This document shows, in pieces, positions 15,914 to 24,737 of a DNA stretch of 64,000 nt. The notes beneath the pieces are model-generated. The model did not search any database, was not told where the DNA came from, and saw nothing but the letters and a program-made list of their open reading frames with translations. The position numbers and the translations under genes were made by a program. Every line of letters begins with the position of its first letter. The stretch's first letter is position 1. Source of the stretch: Paenibacillus mucilaginosus 3016 (GTDB taxonomy: Bacteria; Bacillota; Bacilli; Paenibacillales; NBRC-103111); the NCBI RefSeq assembly GCF_000250655.1, contig NC_016935.1:1320001-1384000 (forward strand), given 5' to 3'.

Positions 15914-18214
15914 ATGTCCAGATTCCAGGAGTGGCTCAAGGGCAATTGGCGCAATACCCAAGCCCGGCTGGTACTGATTATGACGCTTTCGGTTTCTTTG
16001 ATCATCTTTACGGTGGGACTCGCTTCCTACTATACCTCGAAGTCCGTGCTGCAGAGCGAGCTCAGCGAGCCCCAGCATCTCAAGCTTCGCATTGGGATGA
16101 GCTATATCGACAAGCAGGTGGACGAGGCGAACCGGCTCGCGGTCAAGATCTCCCTGCACCCGGCGGTGCGGGAATTCCTCACCACAACCGAGCAGGGGGC
16201 TTACGGTCCGACGACGCAGCTCTATGGGGTGCTCGATGCCCTGTTCCTGAGTTCCCCTTACCTTAACAGCATCCATATATATGACAAGGAGCGGCAGAGC
16301 TTCATCGGTTATCCCGACGGTTACAGCTCGCGTTCCGAAACATTTCCGGATCACACCTGGGTGAAGCAGGCCGAAACGATGGGCAGCCGCCCGATGATGA
16401 TCGCCAGCCGCAAGCTTCCGGAGGGCACCAGCCATGCCGGCCGCGACCAGGTGACCCTGTACCGCACGATCAAGATCGCGGGACAGAACGAAGGTCTGAT
16501 CGCGGTGAACTTCAACCCGAATGCGCTGTTCTCCCAGATGACAGGCAGTGAGGTATCGAGCCTGAAGAGTCCGCAGTTCATCTTCGATTCCGCAGGGAAG
16601 CTCGTTTTTGCTGCAGGAGCTGAGGATTTCGGCGTGGATACGGGTACGGTGCTCGGCGCGCTGCAGGCTCTCGGTGGAGATCAGTTCGGCGAGCTGGCTT
16701 ATGCGGGAGGCAGGCTGCTCCTGTCGCACACCCGTTCCGAGCTGACGCAATGGGAATTCGTCTCCCTCGTCTCCCAGGACGAGCTGCTCGCGAAGACGGA
16801 GAAAATCCGCGACGTCGTCCTTCTGGTGGCGGCCGGTGCGCTGCTGCTCGGTGCCTGGACGATCGTCCACATCAATTCCGTTGCCTTCCTGCCCGTGCGG
16901 CGCATGCGCTCCATGCTGCATGCCTACAAGAAGGACGGCGTATCGCCGGACCTGAACGATCTGGAGCAGGTAACCGGCCGGCTGCTCAGCGACCACGACA
17001 AGCTGTCGCAGCTGATCCGGCAGACGCTGCCGGAGGCGGCCTCCAAGTTCGTGAAGGAGGCGCTGGCCGGGCAGATCCGCTCCTCCAAGGAGTGGAAGCA
17101 CAAGTGGACGTGCTATTTCCGGGATTGGGATGAGGGGCCGCTGACCTTGGCCGTGCTGTCCATCGACCGGTACGGGGAGTGGGTACGCCGTTACCCCGAT
17201 CACGATCACCTGCTGCTGAAGTACGCGCTCGCCAATATTACGGAGGAGCTGTTCGCGGCGAAGTGGCGGACCGTATGCCTGGATCTCGGCCATGACCGGA
17301 TGGCGCTGCTGCTTCAGCCGCGGGAAGCGGAGACGGAGGGGCCGGAGCAGGGGCTGCGGGAGGCGGAGGAGACGATCCGGCGCCTGCTGAGCTTCAGCAT
17401 CTCGGCGGGCATCAGCCGGCCGTGCCCGGATGCGGGAGCGCTGCAGAGGGCTATGCAGGAGGCGGAGACGGCGCTGGCTTACCGGCTGTACCTGGGCTGC
17501 GGCCGTGTCATCCCATGGGATGACACGCTTCAACAGGGAGGCGGGGCGGTCACGCTTCCGTCCGAAACACTGATCGGCGGCCTCGCGGACGCCGTGGAAG
17601 CCGGGGCGGCGGACCATGCGCTGTGCCTATGGGAGCGGATCCGGCGGGAGCTGGAAGAAGCCCGGACTCCGCCGGCTGCCGCTCTGTCCTACGTGAATGC
17701 TCTGAGGCACAGGCTGAACGGCATCTCCCGCGTGAAGGAGCAGGGCGGCGGGGCGGAAGCCCGGGAAGCCCCGTACGGGGAGACGATGCCTCTCGCCGAG
17801 ATCGGCGAAGCTATGGCGCTGGAGATCCGGGAGCTCGCGGAGAGCTTTGCCCGCACGGCCCGCAGCAAGGAGTATCTGCAGGTCCAGGGCATGATCGAGT
17901 ACATGAGGCAGCATCTCGGCGACAACGTCGGCGTACAGGACATTGCGGCGGCGGCCGGCATCTCGATCTCTCTGGCCTCCCAGCTCTTCAAGCAGGAAAC
18001 CGGCGAGACGATCCACGATTACCTGACGGCGCTGCGGGTGGAGCGGGCCGGGGAGCTGCTGCTGCAGACGCCGAGCAAGATTGCGGATATCGCCTCGATG
18101 GTCGGCTACCAGCATGAGAACAGCTTCATCCGGGTCTTCCGCAAGTATAAGGACATTACGCCGGGCAAATACCGGGAGCTGATGAAAGCCAAAGCGGCGC
18201 CGGCAGCCGAATAG
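15914..18214 (+). CDS. Membrane-bound AraC-family regulator, YesS type
   Basis: 766 residues. Membrane helices at about 20-40 and 305-325 enclose an extracellular sensing domain; a cytoplasmic region of ~330 residues leads to an AraC double helix-turn-helix at the C-terminus (ISISLASQLFKQETGETIHD, then GYQHENSFIRVFRKYKDITP). No kinase or receiver motif is present, so this is a one-component membrane regulator like YesS of the rhamnogalacturonan locus. ATG 15914 follows GGGAGGTGACGGG. It lies between the two operons whose promoters share paired ACCAACCGATC sites (11880, 18586). That makes it the natural candidate activator of both, by inference. Confidence 0.88.
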   Translation: MSRFQEWLKGNWRNTQARLVLIMTLSVSLIIFTVGLASYYTSKSVLQSELSEPQHLKLRIGMSYIDKQVDEANRLAVKISLHPAVREFLTTTEQGAYGPTTQLYGVLDALFLSSPYLNSIHIYDKERQSFIGYPDGYSSRSETFPDHTWVKQAETMGSRPMMIASRKLPEGTSHAGRDQVTLYRTIKIAGQNEGLIAVNFNPNALFSQMTGSEVSSLKSPQFIFDSAGKLVFAAGAEDFGVDTGTVLGALQALGGDQFGELAYAGGRLLLSHTRSELTQWEFVSLVSQDELLAKTEKIRDVVLLVAAGALLLGAWTIVHINSVAFLPVRRMRSMLHAYKKDGVSPDLNDLEQVTGRLLSDHDKLSQLIRQTLPEAASKFVKEALAGQIRSSKEWKHKWTCYFRDWDEGPLTLAVLSIDRYGEWVRRYPDHDHLLLKYALANITEELFAAKWRTVCLDLGHDRMALLLQPREAETEGPEQGLREAEETIRRLLSFSISAGISRPCPDAGALQRAMQEAETALAYRLYLGCGRVIPWDDTLQQGGGAVTLPSETLIGGLADAVEAGAADHALCLWERIRRELEEARTPPAAALSYVNALRHRLNGISRVKEQGGGAEAREAPYGETMPLAEIGEAMALEIRELAESFARTARSKEYLQVQGMIEYMRQHLGDNVGVQDIAAAAGISISLASQLFKQETGETIHDYLTALRVERAGELLLQTPSKIADIASMVGYQHENSFIRVFRKYKDITPGKYRELMKAKAAPAAE

Positions 18215-18248
18215 CTGGTAGGCGGCACGATTAGACAGCCCCGGCAGG

Positions 18249-18292
18249 GCCCCCTTGGAGCGGAATTCATATTCGCTCTAAGGGGGCTTTTT
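18249..18292 (+). terminator. Strong Rho-independent terminator
   Basis: GCCCCCTTGGAGCG (18249-18262) pairs with CGCTCTAAGGGGGC (18274-18287), ending in TTTTT. Confidence 0.9.
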
Positions 18293-18360
18293 GGTGCAGG
18301 CGTGCAGCCGGCGAGGCGTGGCACAGCTCTCCCACAGAAGGCCGGCCAAGGCGTGGGTCC

Positions 18361-18515
18361 CCCGTCCCTGCAGCCGGGGAATCTGCCCAGGCACGGGCCA
18401 GCCCGTCCCGCAGCCGGAACCGGCCCTTGCAAGAGGGCCGCCCGTCCCGCAGCCGAAATGCCGGCCGAGAGAGGGCAGCCGGCCCGTCCTGTCGCCGAAG
18501 CGCCGGCCATGCCCA
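18361..18515. repeat. Degenerate ~41-bp tandem repeat, four units
   Basis: CCCGTCC..CAGCCG motifs recur at 18361, 18402, 18441 and 18483, i.e. every 39-42 bp, in very GC-rich sequence between the terminator at 18249 and the promoter at 18586. Open frames crossing it are Pro/Ala/Arg-rich, lack ribosome sites and look non-coding. The rest of the 539-bp gap holds only the terminator and promoter. Confidence 0.55.
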
Positions 18516-18585
18516 TGACTGCGCGCACGCAGCTAATCTTCTTCCGTTGTGCTGCCACCCCCCGTCAGTCCAAGCCCCACCCCGC

Positions 18586-18698
18586 ATCAACCGAACGGCC
18601 ACGGGACCAACCGATCCGTCACAACGGGGCGCCATCCCGGTTTGGCGCACGGGATAACGGAATGATCGATTGCCGCAGCCCCCTGGTGAAGGTACGAT
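18586..18698 (+). promoter_or_regulatory. Regulated promoter of the second Lpl-type operon
   Basis: ATCAACCGAAC (18586-18596) and ACCAACCGATC (18606-18616), 20 bp apart, with GGCCACGGG between them. A 53-bp gap precedes TTGCCG (18670-18675), then a 17-bp spacer and TACGAT (18693-18698), followed by GAGGCC. Each distance equals that of the promoter at 11880-11992, and AACGGGGC recurs just after the repeats in both. Confidence 0.65.
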
Positions 18699-18753
18699 GA
18701 GGCCAATCCCAACAACACTTTGGACTCCGGTCAGAAGAAAGGCGGTGTGACGA

Positions 18754-19653
18754 TTGGCCAAGTATTGGCAGAATGCCAAGAAGCATTGGATGCTCTATCT
18801 CATGATCCTCCCGGGCATAGCCTACTATATCGTATTCAAATACGTGCCCGTGGCGGGAAGCATCATCGCATTCCAGAAGTACCAGATCATGCGGGGGATC
18901 TGGGACAGCCCCTGGGTGGGGCTGGATAACTTCAAGTTCATTTTCGCATACCCGGATTTCTACAATGTCCTGCGCAATACGCTGCTCCTGGCGATGTACC
19001 ATCTGGTGTTCGGGTTCCCGGCGCCGATCCTGCTCGCGCTTCTCTTCAACGAAGTGCGGCTGGCGCTGGCGAAGAAGCTCTTCCAGAGCCTGTTCTACCT
19101 CCCTCACTTCCTGTCGTGGGTGGTGGTCGGCGGCATTGTCTTCGAGCTGCTGTCCGCCCAGGGGATCGCGAATATGATCCGGGGCTGGTTCGGGCTCTCC
19201 CCGATCCTGTTCATGCAGGAGGAGTCGATGTTCCGCTCGATCGTCGTCATCTCAGGGATCTGGAAGGAAGTCGGCTGGGGAACGATCATCTACCTGGCGG
19301 CACTGGCCGGCATCAACCCGCATCTCTATGAGGCGGCGGTCGTCGACGGGGCGAACAAGTGGAAGCAGACGATCTACATCACGCTGCCGTCGCTGATGCC
19401 CACGATTCTCGTGCTGTTCCTGCTGCGGATCGGCAACTTCCTCGAGCTCGGCTTCGATCAGGTGTTCAACCTGCTCACGCCGATGACCTATTCGGTCGGG
19501 GACATCATCGAGACGTATGTGTACCGGGCCGGGGTGCTGCAGGCGCAGTACAGCGTTACAACGGCGATCGGCTTGTTCCAATCCGTCATTGGGTTCCTCT
19601 TATTGTGGATCTTTAACAGATTAGCGAGAAAATCGGAACAGGGGTTGTGGTGA
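18754..19653 (+). CDS. lplB: Sugar ABC transporter permease, LplB type (second system)
   Basis: 299 residues starting at TTG 18754 after GAAGAAAGGCGGTG. Six membrane helices; EAA loop YEAAVVDGANKWKQTIYITL; C-terminal RLARKSEQGLW, typical of LplB proteins. First gene of the operon driven by the promoter at 18586-18698. Its stop TGA overlaps the ATG of the next permease by one base (TGATG), implying coupled translation. Imports oligosaccharide with the next permease and the lipoprotein at 20573; no ATPase gene nearby. Confidence 0.92.
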   Translation: MAKYWQNAKKHWMLYLMILPGIAYYIVFKYVPVAGSIIAFQKYQIMRGIWDSPWVGLDNFKFIFAYPDFYNVLRNTLLLAMYHLVFGFPAPILLALLFNEVRLALAKKLFQSLFYLPHFLSWVVVGGIVFELLSAQGIANMIRGWFGLSPILFMQEESMFRSIVVISGIWKEVGWGTIIYLAALAGINPHLYEAAVVDGANKWKQTIYITLPSLMPTILVLFLLRIGNFLELGFDQVFNLLTPMTYSVGDIIETYVYRAGVLQAQYSVTTAIGLFQSVIGFLLLWIFNRLARKSEQGLW

Positions 19654-20522
19654 TGACAGAGACTTGGGGAGAAAAGCTGTTCAAGCCGCTCAATTACATT
19701 TTCCTCGCGGCAGCCTCACTGTCGATGGTGCTGCCGCTGATTCACCTGCTGGCGGTATCGCTCAGTTCGCCTTATGCCGCCGATGCGAAGCAGGTGCTCC
19801 TGCTGCCTGTGGATTTTACTCTGGCCTCGTGGGACTACATCCTGAACAAGGATGACCTGTGGCGGGCGTTCTGGGTCACCGTGATGATCACGGCCGTGGG
19901 CACGGCAATGAGCATGCTCTTCACGGTGTTAACCGCCTATCCGCTGGCCCAGCGGGCGTTCCTTCTCCGCAAGGCGGTCATGCTGGGCATTGTGATCACG
20001 ATGATTTTCAACGCGCCGCTCATCCCGTTCTTCCTTACCGTGAAGGCGCTCGGGCTGCTGAATTCGTTCTGGGCTTACATTATTCCGGGTCTCATCGGGA
20101 CCTTCAACATGATTATCATCCGTACCTTCCTTATGGAGCTGCCGCCTGAGCTCGACGATTCGGCCCGCATGGACGGCTGCAACGACCTGCGGATCCTCTT
20201 CCAGATCTACCTGCCGCTGTCGAAGCCGGTGCTCGCCACGGTCAGCTTGTTCTATGCCGTCGGCTACTGGAACACGTTCCAGCGGGCGGTGCTCTTCATC
20301 CGCAACCCGGACCTGTGGCCGCTGCAGATGAAGCTGCGGGAGTATCTCATGAGCAACGAAGAGCTAATCACGACGAGCCAGATGGTCGGCACGTTCGACT
20401 ACAACGCGGCGACGCTGCATGCGGCGACGATCATTTTTGCAGCGGTACCGATCCTGCTCGTGTATCCTTATCTGCAGAAGTACTTCATTAAGGGAGCGCT
20501 GATCGGGTCGATCAAAGGATGA
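19653..20522 (+). CDS. lplC: Sugar ABC transporter permease, LplC type (second system)
   Basis: 289 residues. AGGGG at 19640-19644 is correctly spaced from ATG 19653 and too close to the GTG at 19647, so the ATG is chosen. Six membrane segments, EAA loop DDSARMDGCNDLRILFQIYL, and the LplC-type C-terminus YPYLQKYFIKGALIGSIKG. Partner of the preceding permease. Confidence 0.92.
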   Translation: MTETWGEKLFKPLNYIFLAAASLSMVLPLIHLLAVSLSSPYAADAKQVLLLPVDFTLASWDYILNKDDLWRAFWVTVMITAVGTAMSMLFTVLTAYPLAQRAFLLRKAVMLGIVITMIFNAPLIPFFLTVKALGLLNSFWAYIIPGLIGTFNMIIIRTFLMELPPELDDSARMDGCNDLRILFQIYLPLSKPVLATVSLFYAVGYWNTFQRAVLFIRNPDLWPLQMKLREYLMSNEELITTSQMVGTFDYNAATLHAATIIFAAVPILLVYPYLQKYFIKGALIGSIKG

Positions 20523-20572
20523 AAATCAGGCGGTTCGATCAAGGGCTGAACAATCGAAGGGGGATGGCGAAG

Positions 20573-22144
20573 ATGGGTATGGACAAAAGCGCAAAACAGC
20601 GTTACGGCACGGTAGCCCGGTCGAGTCTGACAGTGGTGCTGGCGGCGGCGCTGGCGGCAGGCTGCAGCTCCGACAAGGGAGCCGAGCAGGGGGCGGAGGC
20701 AGGCCAGGACGGCAAACCGGTGAAGGTACGCGTGTTCAAGAGCCACCTCGGCAAAGGAAAAATTCCCGAGGGGAGCAACGAGCACATCAAATATATCGCC
20801 GACCGGACAGGGGTCGAGTACCAGCTCATGACCTCGGCGCCGGGCTCCGATCCCGCCGAGACGCTCAACGTGATGATCGCCTCCGACGATCTGCCCGATA
20901 TTCTGCGGCCCATCGGCGGCGTGGAGCAGACGCTGATCCAGCAGGGAGGCGCGCTGCCGCTCGACGACCTGCTCCCGAAATATGCGCCTAACGTGTGGAA
21001 GCTGATCCCGAAGGAAGCATGGGACATCGTGCGGGCGGCTTCGCCGGACGGGAAGATTTATTTTGTCCCGAAGGTGTACACGATTCCGGAACGGGTCCCG
21101 ATGATCCGCAAGGACTGGCTCGATAAGCTCGGCCTCCCGATGCCGCAGACGAAGGAGCAGTACTTCGAGATGATGCGGGCGATGCGCGACAAGGACCCGA
21201 ACGGCAACGGCAAGGCGGATGAGCTGCCGACGACGGGCCGCGAGCTCGGGAAGTGGATGGACCACCTGTTCGGCATGTACGGCGTCGCGATGTGGGAGGG
21301 CAACCCGGAGTGGGACGTCTATGACGGCCAGATCCAGTATGCGGGCATCACGCCGAACATGAAGGCGGCGATCGCCATGATCCGCGACATGTATAAGGAG
21401 AAGCTGCTCGACACCGAGACGTTCCTGAACAAGGGGGAAGTATGGCAGGCGAAGATCAACAACAACCTGGTCGGCCACTGGTACCATCTGCCCGCCTCGC
21501 TCAAGGATAAATATGCCGCGATGAAAAAGACCGCGCCGGATGCCTACGTAGCCGGCATGCCGCTGCCGAAGGTGGAGGGCTTCACGGGCTTCGTGACCCA
21601 GAAATCGATGGGCGAGGTCGAGTGGATGATCCCGACCGCCTCCGAGAAGAATGCGCCGAATGCGCTGAAGCTGCTCGATTTCTACTACAACCCGGAGAAT
21701 GAAGATTTCGTCCGCTTCGGGGTCGAAGGCCTGCAGCACGAAGTGGTGAACGGGGTGAAGAAGCTGCTGCCGGAGTCGGAGGACCGCCCGATCGCCCTCG
21801 GCATGCAGAACTTCAGCACGAAGGAAACGATGCAGAAGCGCATCGAGCAGACGTATTCGGCCGACCAGGTGAAGATGGTCATGGATATTTTTGAGGTCGG
21901 CATCTCGCAGGCGCGCCGGATCGCCGGGGACGGCATGAGCTCCTCCGTCTATGAGGGCTTCCCGGATATCCAGTCGCACAAGCTGTTCCAGCAGTATGTG
22001 GCGAAGATCATCATCGGCGAATGGCCGCTCGAGAAGTTCGACGAGTTCGTGGAGAAGTGGAAGTCTTCCGGCGGCGACGCGGTCACGAAGCGCGTGCAGG
22101 AATGGTACGCACGCGTGGAACAGTACCGGAAGCAGCAGCCGTAG
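20573..22144 (+). CDS. Sugar-binding lipoprotein (second Lpl-type system)
   Basis: 523 residues. AAGGGGG at 20557-20563 best fits ATG 20573; an in-frame ATG at 20519 overlaps the permease stop but lacks a spaced ribosome site. Signal peptide with lipobox LAAGC, lipidated Cys31, then a short acidic linker. The mature domain is a large solute-binding protein with DPNGNGKADELP and WLDKLGLPMPQTKEQYFEMM, the same family as the protein at 7748 but diverged, so the two systems probably prefer different oligosaccharides. Confidence 0.9.
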   Translation: MGMDKSAKQRYGTVARSSLTVVLAAALAAGCSSDKGAEQGAEAGQDGKPVKVRVFKSHLGKGKIPEGSNEHIKYIADRTGVEYQLMTSAPGSDPAETLNVMIASDDLPDILRPIGGVEQTLIQQGGALPLDDLLPKYAPNVWKLIPKEAWDIVRAASPDGKIYFVPKVYTIPERVPMIRKDWLDKLGLPMPQTKEQYFEMMRAMRDKDPNGNGKADELPTTGRELGKWMDHLFGMYGVAMWEGNPEWDVYDGQIQYAGITPNMKAAIAMIRDMYKEKLLDTETFLNKGEVWQAKINNNLVGHWYHLPASLKDKYAAMKKTAPDAYVAGMPLPKVEGFTGFVTQKSMGEVEWMIPTASEKNAPNALKLLDFYYNPENEDFVRFGVEGLQHEVVNGVKKLLPESEDRPIALGMQNFSTKETMQKRIEQTYSADQVKMVMDIFEVGISQARRIAGDGMSSSVYEGFPDIQSHKLFQQYVAKIIIGEWPLEKFDEFVEKWKSSGGDAVTKRVQEWYARVEQYRKQQP

Positions 22145-22342
22145 GGCTATGCCGGACTCCCCGGTGGCAGGGTACGATTCTGAATGCGCAGGGGGAGCGG
22201 CTTGCGTCAGAGGGGAAGTTGGGATGAGGCAGGCCGCCGGAAGCAGGTTGGAAGAGGAACAAGGACTCCCGGAAATAAGGGAGATATGCTGCAGGGATGA
22301 CGGAGCGCAGTGAAGCAGGGGGGCCGGTGGGGAAGGCCCCTC

Positions 22343-22383
22343 TGCGCGTACCGTCCGTAAAGGACGGCAAAGCCGTTTATCTC
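22343..22383 (+). repeat. Short copy of a dispersed intergenic element
   Basis: GCGCGTACCGTCC-GTAA-AGGACGG then AAAGCCGTTTATC, matching the right half of elements at 30231, 32251 and 37440. It ends only five bases before the AAGGAGG ribosome site of the next gene, so it is transcribed in that gene's leader. The other ~200 bases of the gap 22145-22398 show nothing recognisable. Confidence 0.55.
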
Positions 22384-22398
22384 GGAGAAGGAGGAGCT

Positions 22399-24471
22399 AT
22401 GACAACGATCGATCGCAAGGCTTTGGTCCGCCGGCACAATCCGGTGATCCGGGAGGTGCTGCCGCTGTCGCCGCTGTCTGTCGGCAACGGGGAGTTCGCG
22501 TTCACGGCCGACCTGACGGGGCTGCAGACGTTCCCGCAAGCGTACGAGGTGCCGCTCGGCACCCAGTCCCAGTGGGGCTGGCATTCTTCTGGAGGACGGG
22601 AGGTCTGGACGCTGGACGATGTCCGGCTGCAGTACCGTGATGAGGCCACAGGCCTCGGCGGGTATCCCGTGCATGCCGAGGACCGCGAGGAGGCGTATCA
22701 TTGGCTGCGCCAGAATCCGCACCGGCTGCAGCTCGGCCAGCTGGGCCTGCTGCTCCTGCGGGAGAACGGCGGGCGGATGACGCCGGAAGAGATCACGGAC
22801 GCGGAGCAGACGCTGGACCTGTGGACCGGCATTCTGACGAGCCGGTTCCGCGCTGGGGGCGTACCGGTGACGGTGCAGACTGTCTGCCATCCGGAGCTCG
22901 ACGGCATCGGCGTGACAGTGGAGAGCCCGCTGCTCGCGGAGGGCCGGCTGGGGCTCTCTCTCCGGTTCCCTGCCCCGGGGGTAACCTCCCGGGCCTGGGA
23001 CAAGACGACGGGGCTGCACTGGGACGGGCCGGAGGAGCACCGCAGTGAGCTGGAGCGCCTCGGCGACGGCGGCTTCCTCATCCGGCGGACGATGGATGAG
23101 GACGGCTATGGAGCCCTGCTCCGGCTCTCGGAGGGAGAGCTGGAGCGGGAGGAGGAGCCCCACGCGTACGTGGTACTGGGCGGCATTCCCGGCGGGCGGC
23201 TGGAGCTCACGCTCTCGTTCGCTTCGCAGGACCGGCAGCCGCCGGAGCTTCCCGGCAGCGGCGGCGTTCTGGAGGCGAGCGCCCGTCACTGGGAGCGCTT
23301 CTGGCAGGAGGGAGCCGCCGTGGAGCTGGCGGACAGCCGGGACTCCCGCGCCCCCGAACTGGAGCGGCGCATCGTGCTCTCGCAGTTCCTGACCGCAATC
23401 CACTCGGCGGGCTCCGTGCCTCCGCAGGAAACGGGGCTGCTCTACAACAGCTGGTTCGGCAAGCCGCATCTGGAGATGCACTGGTGGCATGCGGTGCATT
23501 TTCCGCTCTGGGGCCGCACGGAGCTGCTGCTGCGCAGCATGGACTGGTACCGGGCGATCCTGCCCAAGGCCAAGGCGCTGGCAGCTTCGCAGGGCTACAC
23601 CGGGGCGAGGTGGCCGAAGATGGTCGGTCCCGAAGGGGACCAGAGCCCGTCGCCGATCGCGGCACTGCTGATCTGGCAGCAGCCGCACCCGATCGTGTTC
23701 GCGGAGCTGGTCTACCGGGCCGACCCGACCAGGGAGACCCTGGAACGCTTCGCGGATGTTGTGCTGGAGTCCGCGGAATTCATGGCTTCCTTCGCCGCTT
23801 GGGACGAGGCGGAGGGCCGGTACGTGCTCGGTCCGCCGGTGATCCCGGCGCAGGAGAACCACAAGCCCGCAGGCTGCCGGAACCCGGCCTACGAGCTGGA
23901 GTATTGGCATCACGGGCTGGAGACCGCGATGCGCTGGGCCGAGCGGCTCGGGCGGCCGGTGCCGGACCGCTGGCAGCGCGTATACCGTCATCTCGCGGCG
24001 CTGCCGGAGCAGGACGGCGTGTACCTGGCGCATGAGCGGTGCCCGGACACCTACACCGCCTTCAACACCGACCACCCCTCGATGCTGGGGGCGCTGGGCC
24101 TGCTGCCCGGCAAGCTCGCCAAGCGCGAAGTGATGCGGGCTACGCTCGACCGGGTGCTCGAGAGCTGGCGGTGGGAGACGTCCTGGGGCTGGGACTTCCC
24201 GATGGCGGCGATGACCGCCGCCCGGCTCGGGGAGGGCGCCCTGGCCGTCGACCTGCTCCTCAAGGAGGAGGTCAAGAACACCTACCTGCCCAGCGGACAC
24301 AACTACCAGCGCCCGGGGCTGACCGCTTACCTGCCGGGCAACGGCGGGCTGCTGGCGGCCGTGGCGCTGATGGCCGGCGGCTGGCAGGGCGGGCCGGAGG
24401 GGCATGCGCCCGGCTTCCCGCAGGACGGCAGCTGGACGGTCCGCGCCGAGGGGCTGAACCCCTGGCTGTAG
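22399..24471 (+). CDS. Six-hairpin glycosidase-like protein, family unassigned
   Basis: 690 residues from ATG 22399 after AAGGAGG. There is no signal peptide or membrane helix. The N-terminal ~300 residues look beta-rich; residues ~330-690 are helical with aromatic and acidic clusters (LHWDGPEEHRSELE earlier, then MHWWHAVHFPLWGRTELL, WDFPMAAMTAARLGEGALAV, YLPGNGGLLAAVALMAGG). This matches the two-part architecture of (alpha/alpha)6-barrel glycosidases (GH65/GH95-like superfamily). I cannot place it in a numbered family. It lies between an importer lipoprotein and a GH95-type gene, so it probably trims imported oligosaccharides in the cytosol. Confidence 0.6.
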   Translation: MTTIDRKALVRRHNPVIREVLPLSPLSVGNGEFAFTADLTGLQTFPQAYEVPLGTQSQWGWHSSGGREVWTLDDVRLQYRDEATGLGGYPVHAEDREEAYHWLRQNPHRLQLGQLGLLLLRENGGRMTPEEITDAEQTLDLWTGILTSRFRAGGVPVTVQTVCHPELDGIGVTVESPLLAEGRLGLSLRFPAPGVTSRAWDKTTGLHWDGPEEHRSELERLGDGGFLIRRTMDEDGYGALLRLSEGELEREEEPHAYVVLGGIPGGRLELTLSFASQDRQPPELPGSGGVLEASARHWERFWQEGAAVELADSRDSRAPELERRIVLSQFLTAIHSAGSVPPQETGLLYNSWFGKPHLEMHWWHAVHFPLWGRTELLLRSMDWYRAILPKAKALAASQGYTGARWPKMVGPEGDQSPSPIAALLIWQQPHPIVFAELVYRADPTRETLERFADVVLESAEFMASFAAWDEAEGRYVLGPPVIPAQENHKPAGCRNPAYELEYWHHGLETAMRWAERLGRPVPDRWQRVYRHLAALPEQDGVYLAHERCPDTYTAFNTDHPSMLGALGLLPGKLAKREVMRATLDRVLESWRWETSWGWDFPMAAMTAARLGEGALAVDLLLKEEVKNTYLPSGHNYQRPGLTAYLPGNGGLLAAVALMAGGWQGGPEGHAPGFPQDGSWTVRAEGLNPWL

Positions 24472-24737
24472 GCCGGCCCGGCAGGCGGGAGGTACCGCAG
24501 GAGTAGAAGCGGCGGCTGGAGCGATTGCACCATCGGTGTGCGGTCCGGGCCGCGGGTGGAGCCTTTAGCCGTAACGGGTGCAAGAGGTGAGCCATGAGAA
24601 GAATCGGCATATGGAGCGGCTGGACGCAGGAACTCCGGTGCAGGACGATCCGCAGCGGCAGACCCTGGGCCTTAAAGGGGGCGGAGGCTCCGGCAGCGGA
24701 AGCGAGGGCTGACGGGCCGCAGCAGGAGGTGGAAGAC

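Noticed and set aside
18302-18700. 132-codon Pro/Ala-rich plus-strand frame
   Set aside because: Covers a degenerate 41-bp repeat and a promoter; no ribosome site and low-complexity product.
22207-24405. 732-codon minus-strand frame
   Set aside because: Antisense to the glycosidase-like gene, which has a good ribosome site and protein-like composition.
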